Below, one piece after another: positions 25,913 through 36,699 of a DNA stretch of 64,000 nt. The position numbers and the translations under genes were made by a program. This DNA is from Shewanella seohaensis (GTDB lineage: Bacteria > Pseudomonadota > Gammaproteobacteria > Enterobacterales > Shewanellaceae), in NCBI RefSeq assembly GCF_025449215.1, contig NZ_CP104900.1, forward strand, positions 3,906,001 to 3,970,000, in the 5' to 3' direction. Below the pieces are notes generated by a model. It searched no databases, was not told the DNA's origin, and saw only the letters and a program-made list of their open reading frames with translations. The first letter of the stretch is position 1. Every line of letters starts with the position of its first letter.

Positions 25913-26854
25913 ATGATAAAACTACAAAAAATTGCCGATACGCTAACCACTGACGAACATACATTAATTGCTGAATCGTTACGCCAAGGCGAAATAGATG
26001 GCATTTCTCTATCTTACTTAGGAGGTGCATTCGGTCCAACTTGGTCTGCGGATAGAGATTACTCGTTAGATTTCCTGAAACACTATTCAGGACTCAGAGC
26101 TTTAGAGATCCAACTGCCAGCGATAACAAACATTGAAGCTATCGCAGAATATGCTAGCAATCTAGAGTTTTTAAGCTTGGGTGAGTTCAATCAAAAATCA
26201 GTCTCTTTAAAGCCATTATCGTCTCTTCACCAACTAAAACACCTAGACTTAAACAGAAATAACAAAGATATAGACTCGATCAGCGACCTAGCTAATCTTA
26301 AAGAGCTTTACCTGACCGGCTATCAACAAGCACAAATTGAACTGTTGGCTAATCTAGATAAGTTAGAAGAGCTATATCTAGGTTTTGGCACCTTTGAAGA
26401 ATTAGATGCACTAAAAGGCTTGTCTAAACTAAAAAGTCTCGAAATACTTTGGGTGAAAAAGTTACACGATCTCAGCGCGCTGACGCATCTAGATGCGCTT
26501 GAGCATTTACATTTAAGTACACTGAAGCAAGTCACCAGCATCCCAGAAATTGCGCATCTTTGTCATCTTAAAAGCGTGTTTATGGATACCATGAATGGGC
26601 TTTCTTCTTTATCAGGCCTAAAAGGCTGCTCAATCCGTGAATTAACCGTTATTAATTCACGGATCGATCCTTTTATATTTTCACCGCTTAGTAATAGCCT
26701 ACCATCATTGCAACGGCTCCTACTTGGTCTGAGTTCCAAAGGAAAAACCAAGGAAGCGCTTAGCTTCTTCGATAGCAAGGTAGTATGTGGGACGCTTAAC
26801 GACTTAATCTATACGCCCAATAGTAATGGCTCTCGAATAGAGTACTGTCGTTAG
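25913..26854 (+). CDS. Leucine-rich-repeat protein
   Basis: 313 residues with no signal peptide or membrane segment, so probably cytoplasmic. From about residue 60 to 260 it has at least seven LRR units of about 21-23 residues, with cores such as LKHLDLNRN, LKELYLTG, LEELYLGFG, LKSLEILWV, LEHLHLST and IRELTVINS. No catalytic domain is fused. Such short LRR proteins occur as protein-interaction modules and, next to SUFU proteins, as candidate immunity proteins; neither is proven here. The base composition is more AT-rich than the flanking core genes, consistent with transfer. No close relative is recognised. Confidence 0.75.
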   Translation: MIKLQKIADTLTTDEHTLIAESLRQGEIDGISLSYLGGAFGPTWSADRDYSLDFLKHYSGLRALEIQLPAITNIEAIAEYASNLEFLSLGEFNQKSVSLKPLSSLHQLKHLDLNRNNKDIDSISDLANLKELYLTGYQQAQIELLANLDKLEELYLGFGTFEELDALKGLSKLKSLEILWVKKLHDLSALTHLDALEHLHLSTLKQVTSIPEIAHLCHLKSVFMDTMNGLSSLSGLKGCSIRELTVINSRIDPFIFSPLSNSLPSLQRLLLGLSSKGKTKEALSFFDSKVVCGTLNDLIYTPNSNGSRIEYCR

Positions 26855-26921
26855 CGGGATAAACTTCAACAAGTGGGATTGTTAACTTGCTGGCGATTGT
26901 GCAAACCGATTTCACCTGAAT

Positions 26922-26958
26922 AAAAAAGCAATAGCGCTTTATGCCCTACCGCTTTTTA
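26922..26958. terminator. Weak candidate bidirectional terminator
   Basis: AAAAAGC and GCTTTTT (7 bp) flank a long loop between the converging LRR gene and relA. The loop is about 20 bases, so the prediction is weak. Confidence 0.35.
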
Positions 26959-26983
26959 CAACGCATAATCATAGAATCGAGAA

Positions 26984-29191
26984 TTACAATCTGCGCGCTT
27001 CTATCACGCTATCGACTTGGGAGAGCTTAGATAACACCCGCGATAAGCCATCGAGATTATATAGCTCTAATTCCAGCTCAATGGCCGCCGTCTGATTCTT
27101 AATATCCGATGAGGAGCTCATGGCGAGCACATTGGATTTTTCGGCGGCGAGTACCGAGGTCAGATCCCGCAATAAGCCGCTGCGGTCATGGGCTAAGACA
27201 CGCAGGCGCATGCGATAACCGCCTGAGTAATTTTCGCCCCAAACCACATCGACGCCACGTTCTGGGTGAACGCGCATCAACTCTTTCACCTGTTCACAGT
27301 CGGAGCGATGCACCGAAATACCGCGCCCTTTGGTGATAAAACCTAAAATTTCATCCCCAGGTACGGGCTGGCAGCAACGGGCGATATGGCTGAGTAAGTT
27401 ACCCACGCCATTCACTTCCACCTGCCCACGGCTATTGGTGCCAGATTTAGGTTGGCTCTTCTTAACTAATTCTTCTACCGCATCTTCTTCGCTCACCTCA
27501 TCGAGGCGCAACTTACTCTGGATATGGTTAACGACCTGATGTAAACGCACATCACCGCCGCCGATGGCCGCAAGCAAGTCATCCATACTCGCCATATTAA
27601 AACGCTCAACGGCGATGGCGGCATCTTTAATTTTAAGGCTGACTCGCGCCAGCTCTGCTTCGAGCATTTCTTTACCGGCGATAATGTTTTTATCGCGGTC
27701 CTGCTGCTTAAACCAATGCTGAATTTTCGAGCGCGCCCGCGATGTGCGGATATAACCTAAGTTGGGATTGAGCCAATCGCGCTTAGGATTAGGATGCTTC
27801 GAGGTGATGATCTCGATACGCTCGCCCGTTTCGACCTGATAGGTAAACGGCACAATGCGGCCATCGACCTTGGCACCGATACACTTATGGCCGACCTGAG
27901 AGTGAATATAGTAGGCAAAGTCGAGCACGGTTGAACCGAGCGGCAAGTCGACGACTTCACCGCTTGGGGTAAAGACATAGACTCTATCTTCAAACACTTG
28001 GCTGCGGACTTCTTCGACCAAGTTGCCGCTTTCGACCACGTCTTCCTGCCATTGCAGAATTTTACGCAGCCAATTGATTTTTTCTTCGTAGCCGCTCTGT
28101 TTGCCGGAGTGATTACCTTCTTTATATTTCCAGTGCGCGGCAACCCCCAGCTCTGCATCTTCATGCATATCTTGGGTACGAATTTGAATTTCAACGGTTT
28201 TACCTTCAGGCCCCACCACTACGGTATGAATCGATTGATAACCGTTAGGTTTAGGGTTGGCCACGTAGTCGTCGAACTCGCGCGGAATATGGTGCCAAAG
28301 AGTGTGCACGACCCCTAAGGCGCCGTAGCAATCCTGCAAACGTTCGGTGACAATACGTACGGCGCGCACGTCAAACAACTCATCAAACTTGAGATGTTTG
28401 CCCTTCATCTTGCGCCAGATGCTGTAGATATGTTTTGGACGACCATACACCTTAGCGCGGATCTGATCCTCATCGAGGCGCTGCTGCAACTGCTCGACAA
28501 ATTTTTCGATATAGACTTCGCGGTCTAACCGCTTACCGTCTAGCTGTTTGGCAATGTCCTTGTAGGTATCTGGATGCAGATAACGGAAGGAAATATCTTC
28601 TAATTCCCACTTTAACTGACCAATCCCCAAACGGTTAGCGAGCGGCGCATAGATATCGGCAATTTCGCGGGCCAGCAAGACGCGGGTTTCTTCGTCGGCA
28701 TTTTTCACCGCGCGCAGCAAACAAACACGCTCGGCCAGTTTGATCACCACGGCGCGTACGTCTTCGACCATCGCCAGTAACATTCGGCGGATATTGTCGA
28801 TTTGCGGCTCGGTTGAGCGGCTATTGGGATTGATTTTTAACGCACCAATGGCATCCATAGTCACCACGCTGGCGACTAACCGCGCGAGGGACTCGCCAAA
28901 TTTTTCTTTGATTGCTTCTTCGTTTAATAAACCTGCATCAAACACCACAAACAGGATGGCCGCTTGCAGCGTCTCGATATCCATATTCAGCGGTGCGAGG
29001 ATTTCAATCATCTCGCGGGCACGTTCGAGCAGTTCTCTTTTCGCGGCAGGACTCTTAGCGGGTAAGGCTTCGACCTGTGCAATCAGGGTGAGTAAGGTTT
29101 GCGCCTCCTCGACATGACTGACATAGCGAGCCACCCAATCTTCAAGATGAAAATCGGGATCATTAAAGTGCGCTTCGCGAACAGAGACCAT
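26984..29191 (-). CDS. relA: GTP pyrophosphokinase RelA
   Basis: Ribosome-associated (p)ppGpp synthetase of the stringent response. The 735 residues match RelA (E. coli 744). The N-terminal hydrolase-like domain lacks the HD pair (FVVFDAG replaces it), as is normal for RelA. The synthetase domain is intact (VRIVTERLQDCYGALGVVH, NPKPNGYQSIHT, VEIQIRTQDMHEDAELGVAAHWKYK). A TGS domain starts at RVYVFTPSGEVVDLP, and a zinc-finger-like CCQPVPGDEI segment and a C-terminal ACT domain follow. rlmD lies upstream after 189 bases. The two-gene SUFU/LRR insertion separates relA from mazG. Confidence 0.98.
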   Translation of the reverse strand: MVSVREAHFNDPDFHLEDWVARYVSHVEEAQTLLTLIAQVEALPAKSPAAKRELLERAREMIEILAPLNMDIETLQAAILFVVFDAGLLNEEAIKEKFGESLARLVASVVTMDAIGALKINPNSRSTEPQIDNIRRMLLAMVEDVRAVVIKLAERVCLLRAVKNADEETRVLLAREIADIYAPLANRLGIGQLKWELEDISFRYLHPDTYKDIAKQLDGKRLDREVYIEKFVEQLQQRLDEDQIRAKVYGRPKHIYSIWRKMKGKHLKFDELFDVRAVRIVTERLQDCYGALGVVHTLWHHIPREFDDYVANPKPNGYQSIHTVVVGPEGKTVEIQIRTQDMHEDAELGVAAHWKYKEGNHSGKQSGYEEKINWLRKILQWQEDVVESGNLVEEVRSQVFEDRVYVFTPSGEVVDLPLGSTVLDFAYYIHSQVGHKCIGAKVDGRIVPFTYQVETGERIEIITSKHPNPKRDWLNPNLGYIRTSRARSKIQHWFKQQDRDKNIIAGKEMLEAELARVSLKIKDAAIAVERFNMASMDDLLAAIGGGDVRLHQVVNHIQSKLRLDEVSEEDAVEELVKKSQPKSGTNSRGQVEVNGVGNLLSHIARCCQPVPGDEILGFITKGRGISVHRSDCEQVKELMRVHPERGVDVVWGENYSGGYRMRLRVLAHDRSGLLRDLTSVLAAEKSNVLAMSSSSDIKNQTAAIELELELYNLDGLSRVLSKLSQVDSVIEARRL

Positions 29192-29380
29192 CTAATTTAT
29201 TTCCTTATTCGTGCTCAGAGAAAAGTGGCACCACCTCGGCACTCCTATCTTCAGCATTGGCACGGACTTGTCAAACCCAACGAGACGAAACTTCACATTT
29301 TTTACGTTATTCAAACGCTTTGCTTACTTTACACTCGAATAACGCGGGCAAGTGAAGAAACCTTGCCCAACCGATAAGCC

Positions 29381-30729
29381 TTATTTTGCAAGCTCAAACA
29401 ACGCCATGGCTTCGATATGATGTGTCTGCGGGAACATATCGATTAAGCCTAACTTTTGTAACTTGTAGCCACGTTCAAGCAGCACCGCACTGTCGCGGGC
29501 CAAGCTCGCCGGATTACACGACACATACACCACTTGGCGAGGTTTCATCTTCTTAAGCCATTGCAAACTCTCGAACGCACCCGCGCGGGCAGGATCGAGT
29601 AGCAACTTATCAATCTTGCCCATCCAAGGCTCGCAGGATAAATCGGCACTTAAGTCGCCATGGTAAAAGGTTAAATTGCTTAAGCCATTTGCCGCCGCGT
29701 TTTCACGGGCTTGGCTAACCATTTCTGGCACGCCTTCAACCCCAATCACTTCGGCGCCCAGTTTAGCTAAAGGCAAACTGAAGTTCCCCATTCCACAGAA
29801 GAGATCGAGAATACGCTCACCCGGCTGCGGCGCTAACCAGTCTAACGCCTGCGCCACCATAGCCTTGTTAATTTGCGCATTCACTTGTACAAAGTTACCC
29901 GGGGTAAAGGTGAGGCTCACAGGCTTTACATCGGCTGTATCATCGAGCAACTGGTAAACGGGCAATAACAGCGTGCCATTTACCCCATGGAACTCGCCGT
30001 CGTTGTCTTGTAAACAAATATGGATTTGATGCAGCTCGGCAAACTGCGCAAGCTTAGCCATGTCCTTATCATTTAAGGATTTAGTGATCCGAATTACCGC
30101 AAAATGGCCATTGTCGGCGTCAATCAACTCTAAATGACCAAGACTCGATTTGGCCGCCAGTTGATTGAGCAACTTAGCAAACGGGGCGATTAAATCCGCT
30201 AAGGGTTTCGCCAAGACTAAACAGCTATCAATAGGCACGACTTGGTTGCTGCTCGAGGCACGAAACCCTAAGCTCAACTGCTTGGTATTTTTATCAAATA
30301 GAGTCGCAAGGCGGGCACGGCGACGATAGTGCCACCCCTCCCCGTCAATGCGGGCACTGAGTTGCCTTCGGCGCCAGCAAATTTAGCCATAATATCAACC
30401 AAGGCCGCTGACTTATGCTCGCGCTGGCCGGCTAATGACATATGCTGTAAATCGCAGCCGCCACAGCTTTGGTAATGTGGGCATAGTGGCGTGACTCGCT
30501 CAGCGCTCGGTGTCTCGACTTTAATTAGCTTGGCTCGGGCATAGTTTTTCTTTTGTTCGGTCAGCTGCGCCTGCACGGTTTCACTGGGCAAGGCCCCAGG
30601 GATAAATACGACTTTTCCCTGATGTTGTGCTATACCTGCCCCTAGATGATCCAGCTGATGCACGCTAAAGGACTGCTTCGCCGACAATTGCTTGGAACTA
30701 TTTGGTTTTGCTTTAAAAAATTGTGCCAT
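29381..30729 (-). pseudogene. rlmD: 23S rRNA (uracil-1939-C5) methyltransferase RlmD, frameshifted (suspected assembly error)
   Basis: RlmD (RumA) methylates U1939 of 23S rRNA. The N-terminal part has a TRAM domain and the iron-sulfur Cys cluster [10 protein letters not shown]. The C-terminal frame has the SAM domain ([15 protein letters not shown]), LLDPARAG, and the catalytic Cys in [13 protein letters not shown]. The frames meet near a GGG run (plus 30352-30354). One added base restores a segment that reads [19 protein letters not shown], as in the family, and gives 449 residues. It is divergent from barA, the conserved arrangement. Confidence 0.9.
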
Positions 30730-30848
30730 TTCGGCCTCTAAATCAATAAAAAACTGGTAAAGACCGCCCTTTTTCTGGCAGTCTTATAAAATTATATCGT
30801 CCCTAGAACTTAGGAAACTGCGCTGCGGCTATGAACCCTGTCAACAAC

Positions 30849-33637
30849 ATGACCAAATACAGCTTACGTTCCTGGGTTCTGGTGCTTGCGCTTGCGCCGA
30901 CGATCTTAGTCGGTATTCTGCTGGGCAGCTACTTTACCATAAATCGCTTCTATGAACTCGAAGATACGCTGATTGAACAGGGCAGCAATATTATCGAGCC
31001 TCTAGCGATTGCCAGTGAAGTGGGACTCGTGGGCAATGACAGAGAGGCCACCAAACGGCTCCTTGCCGCCGCGCAGCTGAATAAATCCACGCTCGTGAAA
31101 TCCATCGCTATTTTTGACATTCAAAATCAACTCTTTGTCACATCGCATTACCACAAAGATTTCGAAATCATGCGCTATAAAGAGGCGCTGAGTAATCTGC
31201 ACAAAACCGAAATCGAGCATGTGGGCGATAGCCTTATCCTTCGAACGCCGATTTTTGCCACCGCCCCTCCGGCGCCGGGCGCGCCCATCAATTTTGATAT
31301 CCAAACCGATAATGGCGAGTTGCTCGGCTATATTTCGGTGATTATCAATAAAGAACGTGCGCTGCTCGAGCAACACAGGGCCGCCGTGGCCGCCTTTATT
31401 ATCGTCTTGATTGGGGTGCAATTAAACCTGCTGTTTACCTTTCGTCTGGTGAAAAACGTCACCCAGCCGATTACCGAAATGGTGCGAGTGGTGGCCAAAA
31501 TTCGTGAGGGTAAACTCGATGCGAGGCTCGAGGGCAATCTTATCGGTGAGCTGGATTTGCTTAAACGCGGTATTAACGCCATGGCGGGTTCGCTATCGGA
31601 ATATCACGATGAAATGCAGCAAAATATCGATCAGGCCACCTCGGATCTGCGGGAAACCTTAGAGCAGATTGAGATCCAAAACGTCGAGCTCGACTTAGCC
31701 AAAAAACGCGCGCTGGAGGCCAGTCGCATTAAGTCGGAATTCTTGGCGAACATGTCCCACGAGCTGCGCACCCCTTAAACGGCGTGATAGGCTTTGCCCG
31801 TCAACTCGTTAAAACCCCGCTACACTCGAGCCAAGTCGATTACATTAATACCATCGAGCGCAGCGCCACCAACCTACTGGCGATTATCAACGATATTCTC
31901 GACTTCTCGAAACTCGAAGCCGGTAAAATGGTGTTAGAAAAAATGCCATTCGGCTTAAGGGAAACCTTAGGTGAGACGATTACCTTAATCTCGGGCAGCG
32001 CGCAGGCGAAAGGGCTGGAATTGGTCGTCGATATTGCGCCAAACGTCCCCGACAACGTTAACGGCGATGCGATGCGCGTTTGCCAAATTATCAATAACTT
32101 AGTAGGCAATGCCATCAAGTTTACCGATTCGGGCAGCGTGTTAGTCAAATTAGAATTACAAAATCAGACCGACGAGCAAGTGGTGCTGCGCTGTGATGTG
32201 ATTGATACCGGGATAGGGATTGACGACAGCCAGCAGGACTTCCTCTTTCAAGCCTTTGGTCAAGCTGATTCTTCGATTTCTCGCCGCTTTGGCGGTACTG
32301 GGCTTGGACTGGTCATCACTAAGCGTCTCGTCAACCAGATGGGCGGCCAAATTGGCTTTACCTCGGCGTTGGATAAGGGTTCAAACTTCTGGTTCACTCT
32401 GCCATTAGGGCTCGGCCAATTCCAAATTGGTGACTCACTGCCCTTTGAAAAACTTAAAGATAAAACCGTGCTGTTTTATGAGCCAAGAGTGCTCACTCAT
32501 TCGGTGATTAGTCGCCAACTAAAACTGTGGGATACCAAAGTTACCCACCATCAACACATTCCGAGTTTACAGACGACGCTCTCGACCACCGAGCATCAAT
32601 TCGATTATGTGCTATTAAGCTGCCATGGATTTAGCAATCCCAATCAATTAGTCAGCACCTTAAACCAAGCCAAGACCAAAACGGATTGCTTAATCGTGCT
32701 GTTCGATTGCCAAGAGCAGGAAGTGCTAAGCCAGTTTATTCGCCCCAATGCCGATGTGGTGTTGTCACTGCCGGTGAGCGAGCACCAACTGGCGCGCAAT
32801 ATGCTTTATCCGCCAATAGAATATGACATTTCACCACCTGCCAGCATCACAGTGCCCGCCGCGCGCCAATCACTGACCGTATTGGCGGTAGACGATAACT
32901 TTGCCAATTTAAAACTAATTGATACCCTGCTTAACGAGTTAGTGACGACCGTCATCGCCGTTAATAGCGGTGAAGAAGCCGTCAAACAAGCCAAGAGCCG
33001 CACCTTCGACCTTATATTTATGGATATTCAAATGCCGGGTACCGACGGCATCAGCGCCACTAAGCAAATCCGCCAAGGGTCGATGAACCGAAACACGCCG
33101 ATTATTGCCGTGACCGCCCACGCGATTGCCGAGGAACGTGAACTGATTTTAGGCAGCGGTATGGATGGGTACTTGCCTAAACCCATAGATGAAGCCGCCC
33201 TCAAAGCGGAGATAAACCGCTGGATCACTCGGCCCAAGTTCACCCACTTCGATTTACACACCCTCAACTGGGATCTTTGCTTAACCCAAGCAAACCATAA
33301 GTCGGATTTAGCCTTAGACATGCTGCGCATGTTATTGGATTCACTGCCTCAAACCGTCTCGGCAATCGAGACGGCGCTGAGTCAAGATGACCAAGCGACT
33401 ATGCTCAGCACAATCCATAAGCTCCATGGTGCTAGTTGCTATTGTGGGGTGCCAACGACACAGCGATTATGCCAAGAGATTGAATCGGCATTGAAACGTG
33501 ATGCCCGTGTCGAAGATCTCGAACCGGAAATACTAGAGTTACTTGATGAGCTAACTAAGGTAGAATCGGCGGCAAAACAAGTGCTATCACAGCTATCAGC
33601 GGAAATAACAGATGACCAAAAAAACGGGCTTCTTTAA
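30849..33637 (+). pseudogene. barA: Hybrid sensor histidine kinase BarA, frameshifted (suspected assembly error)
   Basis: An inner-membrane tripartite sensor that, with UvrY, drives Csr sRNA expression and so controls CsrA. Domains in order: an N-terminal membrane segment, a periplasmic sensor, a second membrane segment (about 180-200), HAMP, coiled coil, HisKA (SHELRTP), ATPase (N and G boxes, GIGIDD and GGTGLGL), receiver (DIQMPGTDG) and HPt (HKLHGAS). The break falls inside the H box: CCCC at 31771-31774 should be five C, giving LRTPLNGVIGF and 929 residues. The ATG at 30849 aligns with E. coli MTNYSLRA; an ATG at 30831 is possible. A DUF416 gene overlaps its end by 26 bases. Confidence 0.92.
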
Positions 33638-34211
33638 GCGTTTAAAGGCGCTAGAACTACCACAGAAAAAACTCTTTGCCATTGCCCTTTGCCAACGAAT
33701 GTTACCTAACTATCAATTGTTTTCAGAGGTTTGCGAGTTTGGCGATCCTGCGGTATTAAGCACTGTGCTCGAGCTTCTTTGGCAATCCCAGTACGACAAC
33801 AAGCTGAAATTCAACATCGATGTGCATTTGCAGCGTTTAGAAGATAACACCCCAGAACCTGCCGACTTTGATAGCTATGGTGTGTACCCGGCGATGGACG
33901 CCGTGGTGGCCCTCTCGACATTACTTGGGGCGATTCAAACCAATCTTGAGGAAGATATCACCAATATCAGCAAGTTATCCTCAAGCACTGTGGCGAACTA
34001 CATTGAAACCATCAGCGATGTGGATTTAACCGATGATGCCTTAGATGACTACGTCTTCGCCCATGAAGTGATGGAAGAAGAGCGCGCGCTGCAAAATACG
34101 CTGCTGGAAATCATCGAAGAAAATCCTAAGATCACCGCCGAGTTAGTGAAAGGGTTACGCAAAGAGATTATCGAAGCGGGTGTATCGAATATCGGCATCA
34201 GCGTGGCCTAA
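33612..34211 (+). CDS. DUF416 family protein (YjaG-like)
   Basis: A 199-residue cytoplasmic protein similar to E. coli YjaG: the LCQRMLPNYQLFSEVCEFGD segment, DFDSYGVYPAMDAVVALS in the middle, and the closing ELVKGLRKEIIEAGVSNIGI are family hallmarks. The function is unknown. It starts 26 bases inside the 3' end of barA in another frame, so it is translated from the barA transcript or coupled to it. Confidence 0.88.
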   Translation: MTKKTGFFKRLKALELPQKKLFAIALCQRMLPNYQLFSEVCEFGDPAVLSTVLELLWQSQYDNKLKFNIDVHLQRLEDNTPEPADFDSYGVYPAMDAVVALSTLLGAIQTNLEEDITNISKLSSSTVANYIETISDVDLTDDALDDYVFAHEVMEEERALQNTLLEIIEENPKITAELVKGLRKEIIEAGVSNIGISVA

Positions 34212-34309
34212 ATAGGAACTGACTACCTAAGAGATTTGGCTTTTAGGTAGCATCTTATACTGGGGAATACTGCACGAGGGGATAGGACTTAGCCAAGCAT
34301 CCATTCAAT

Positions 34310-34543
34310 ATGAAAAAACTAGTTTATCAAGGATTTATCTTAACCAATAGCGAAGGCCGCACCGATACCTGGAAACTCACCATAGGTCAGCAAAGCCGTA
34401 TTGGGTCCTTGTTTGAACTGCGCCGTTTAGTCAATTACTACCTTGAGCTGGGTATCGTGCCCGCCACCCGCGCCAGCCTGCAAGAGGCGAAGCAGACCCA
34501 AAACTCCATGAGTAAAAATCCGCTAAAGCCTCGCAAACGCTAA
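34310..34543 (+). CDS. Small DUF3319-like protein
   Basis: 77 residues, basic at the C-terminus. The start MKKLVYQGFILTNSEGR with the following W and YY positions resembles short Vibrio/Shewanella proteins grouped as DUF3319 (from memory). No signal peptide; function unknown. The upstream 98 bases hold no obvious promoter, and it ends 5 bases before the convergent LysR gene. Confidence 0.6.
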   Translation: MKKLVYQGFILTNSEGRTDTWKLTIGQQSRIGSLFELRRLVNYYLELGIVPATRASLQEAKQTQNSMSKNPLKPRKR

Positions 34544-34548
34544 CTGGC

Positions 34549-35448
34549 TTACGCCATCGAAAACAGCTCGGGCGCCTTAGACTGCATAAACTCGATAAAC
34601 ACCCTCACCTTCTGCGGCTGCTGACTCCGCTGGTGATACAGAATCGATATTCTGCGCTGCTCACCAATCCATTCGGGCAAGAGTACTGTTAACTGCCCCT
34701 CTTTAATTTGCTGCTTTACAAATAATTCAGGGCCATAAAGTATGCCGCCGTGGTCGAGTGTCGCCTGAATCGCCCCGTGTAGATCCGTAAGCGTGAGCTT
34801 TGTTGGGCCATTAAAATAAAATGACTCGCCATTAGGGTGCTTTAAGTGCCAATTAAACAGTGGCCATACTTTAATTAACTGGTGGGCTTCAAGATCATCG
34901 GGATGGGTTAACTTTGGTGCCGAGGCTAAATATTCCGGCGTCGCAAACAGGCGATAATCGAGTTCGCCTAAGGTGCTCGACACCCAAGAGGAATCGGGCT
35001 GAGCACCGCCCACAATCGCCACATCGATCCCTTTATCAATTAAATCGACTAACTCATTGCTTTGGGAAATATGTAAGCGGATATCGGGATATAAACGCCC
35101 AAACTCGTTCAATGCGCGGATAAAGATGATAGAAATAATCGAAATCGGCGCCGCAATCCGCAATGTCCCTTCGGGCTTATCACTGCCGACACCGCTGAGT
35201 TCATCAAATTGGGCAATGACGCTCTGATAACGTTGGAATAACGCTAGGCCTTCTTCGGTTAACCGCAGCTTACGGGTGCTACGCATAAACAATTGCTTAT
35301 CGAGCTTCTCCTCAAGTTTGGCCAGCTTGCGGCTCACGGTGGCGATGGGCATATCGAGCTCTTTAGCCGCTTGGGAAAAACTCCCCGCATTCACTAAATG
35401 CACAAACAGATAAATTAACTGCAGCTCGCCGCCTATATCATCAGCCAT
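34549..35448 (-). CDS. LysR-family transcriptional regulator
   Basis: 299 residues from the ATG at 35448; an in-frame TTG four codons earlier is an alternative. The N-terminal winged helix-turn-helix (about 10-65) contains GSFSQAAKELDMPIATVSRKLAKLEEKL. The rest is a LysR substrate-binding domain of the CrgA/DmlR-like subgroup (EGTLRIAAP, FYFNGP). It is divergent from an AEC-family transporter 233 bases away, so it may regulate that transporter; the effector is unknown. Confidence 0.9.
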   Translation of the reverse strand: MADDIGGELQLIYLFVHLVNAGSFSQAAKELDMPIATVSRKLAKLEEKLDKQLFMRSTRKLRLTEEGLALFQRYQSVIAQFDELSGVGSDKPEGTLRIAAPISIISIIFIRALNEFGRLYPDIRLHISQSNELVDLIDKGIDVAIVGGAQPDSSWVSSTLGELDYRLFATPEYLASAPKLTHPDDLEAHQLIKVWPLFNWHLKHPNGESFYFNGPTKLTLTDLHGAIQATLDHGGILYGPELFVKQQIKEGQLTVLLPEWIGEQRRISILYHQRSQQPQKVRVFIEFMQSKAPELFSMA

Positions 35449-35681
35449 TTTCAATCCCAATCGTTTATGTGAGTACCTGCATCCATAACGCGCACTAACT
35501 CATTGTGTTTTAAACGTAGAATTATTCACTTCTACGACCATAGCGCAATAGCCTCTAGGGGGAATGCTATGCTATTTTGCCGATAAATTTACTGCGCTAG
35601 CGCCGATTATCGTTAATTGGCTGAGAGAATATCCCGAGACTCGTTTACGGGATAAGCAACACAAAAGGATGAGTGAGGGAC
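35449..35681. promoter_or_regulatory. Divergent control region with a dyad, LysR/AEC
   Basis: The 233-base region contains ATAGC (35540-35544) and AATAGC (35547-35552) facing GCTAT (35566-35570) and GCTATT (35571-35576). This dyad is of the type bound by LysR dimers; the assignment is inferred. Confidence 0.4.
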
Positions 35682-36644
35682 ATGACCATTTTAACCCCTC
35701 TGTTTGCCGTCTTCGGGATCATGCTACTGGGCACACTAGTGCAAAAGCTGCGCTTTCTTCCAGTAGAAACAGACCAAGTTCTCAATCAATATGTTTATTA
35801 TATTGCGTTTCCGGCCATCCTCTTGATAGCACTGGCGCAACAGCCCATTGAAGAGATCCTGCAGTGGGGATTTATCGCCGGGTACAGCGCAGCCATGTTG
35901 GTGATTTACCTCGTTTGTATCGGCATCTCCCTGCTGGTGAATCCTAAACAGCCTGCGATTGCCGCCGTGCGCGCCTTAAATGCCACTTTTGGTAATACCG
36001 CATTTATCGGTATTCCACTCCTTGTCATCTTATTCCCCCAGCAACAAAGCGCCTTAGTTGCCGCTGCGATTGCCAGTTTATTGTCCGTACTCATGTTTGC
36101 CGTGGCCTTGGTCTCATTAGAACTCGCCACCAATAAACAGCGACAACATCACGCCGCAGTGATCATGCTGCTGGCCGTGGTGAAAAACCCGATTGTGATA
36201 GGTTGTTTTATTGGCGTGGCCATTTCGGCATTAGGGATAACCTTACCAGCAGGCTTGGCAATGATGATCCAGCAGATAGGCAATACCTCCAGCCCCTGCG
36301 CCCTCTTTGCCGTCGGCATGGTACTGGCGAAAGCCATGCGCTATCAAAAAGATAGCAAGGTATTTAGCCTGACAAACTTCATCGAACTGAGTCTTATCAA
36401 CCTGTTTAAACTTATTCTGCAACCCGCCTTGGTTTACTTCATGCTAAAAGGCGTAGGTGTCACGGGCGACTACCTCGTTATGGGTGTCATTCTTAGTGCC
36501 TTGCCCACGGCGGCAAGCGTCTATCTGTTGGCGCAGCGCTATAACACTCAGGCCTCCACCAGTGCTCAAGGGATACTCTTTGGCACTATAGTGACCTTTT
36601 TCAGCTTGCCCATTTTGGAACAGCTCGTTAAAACCTATTCATAA
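35682..36644 (+). CDS. AEC-family transporter
   Basis: An inner-membrane carrier of the auxin efflux carrier family. From the ATG at 35682 it has 320 residues and about ten hydrophobic segments in two five-helix halves; an in-frame GTG three codons earlier is possible. The NATFGNTAFIGIPLL segment in the first half and the SALPTAASVYLLAQRY segment in the second half are typical. The substrate is not predictable; bacterial members export or import small carboxylates. The divergent LysR gene is the likely regulator. Confidence 0.88.
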   Translation: MTILTPLFAVFGIMLLGTLVQKLRFLPVETDQVLNQYVYYIAFPAILLIALAQQPIEEILQWGFIAGYSAAMLVIYLVCIGISLLVNPKQPAIAAVRALNATFGNTAFIGIPLLVILFPQQQSALVAAAIASLLSVLMFAVALVSLELATNKQRQHHAAVIMLLAVVKNPIVIGCFIGVAISALGITLPAGLAMMIQQIGNTSSPCALFAVGMVLAKAMRYQKDSKVFSLTNFIELSLINLFKLILQPALVYFMLKGVGVTGDYLVMGVILSALPTAASVYLLAQRYNTQASTSAQGILFGTIVTFFSLPILEQLVKTYS

Positions 36645-36699
36645 ACAAATAATTAGACTTTAGATTATCGCGATATGTCGAATATTCACCCAAAGCCAC

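Noticed and set aside
35564..35851. 95-codon plus-strand ORF before the AEC transporter
   Set aside because: It overlaps the transporter's 5' end in another frame and covers the divergent control region; no coding character.
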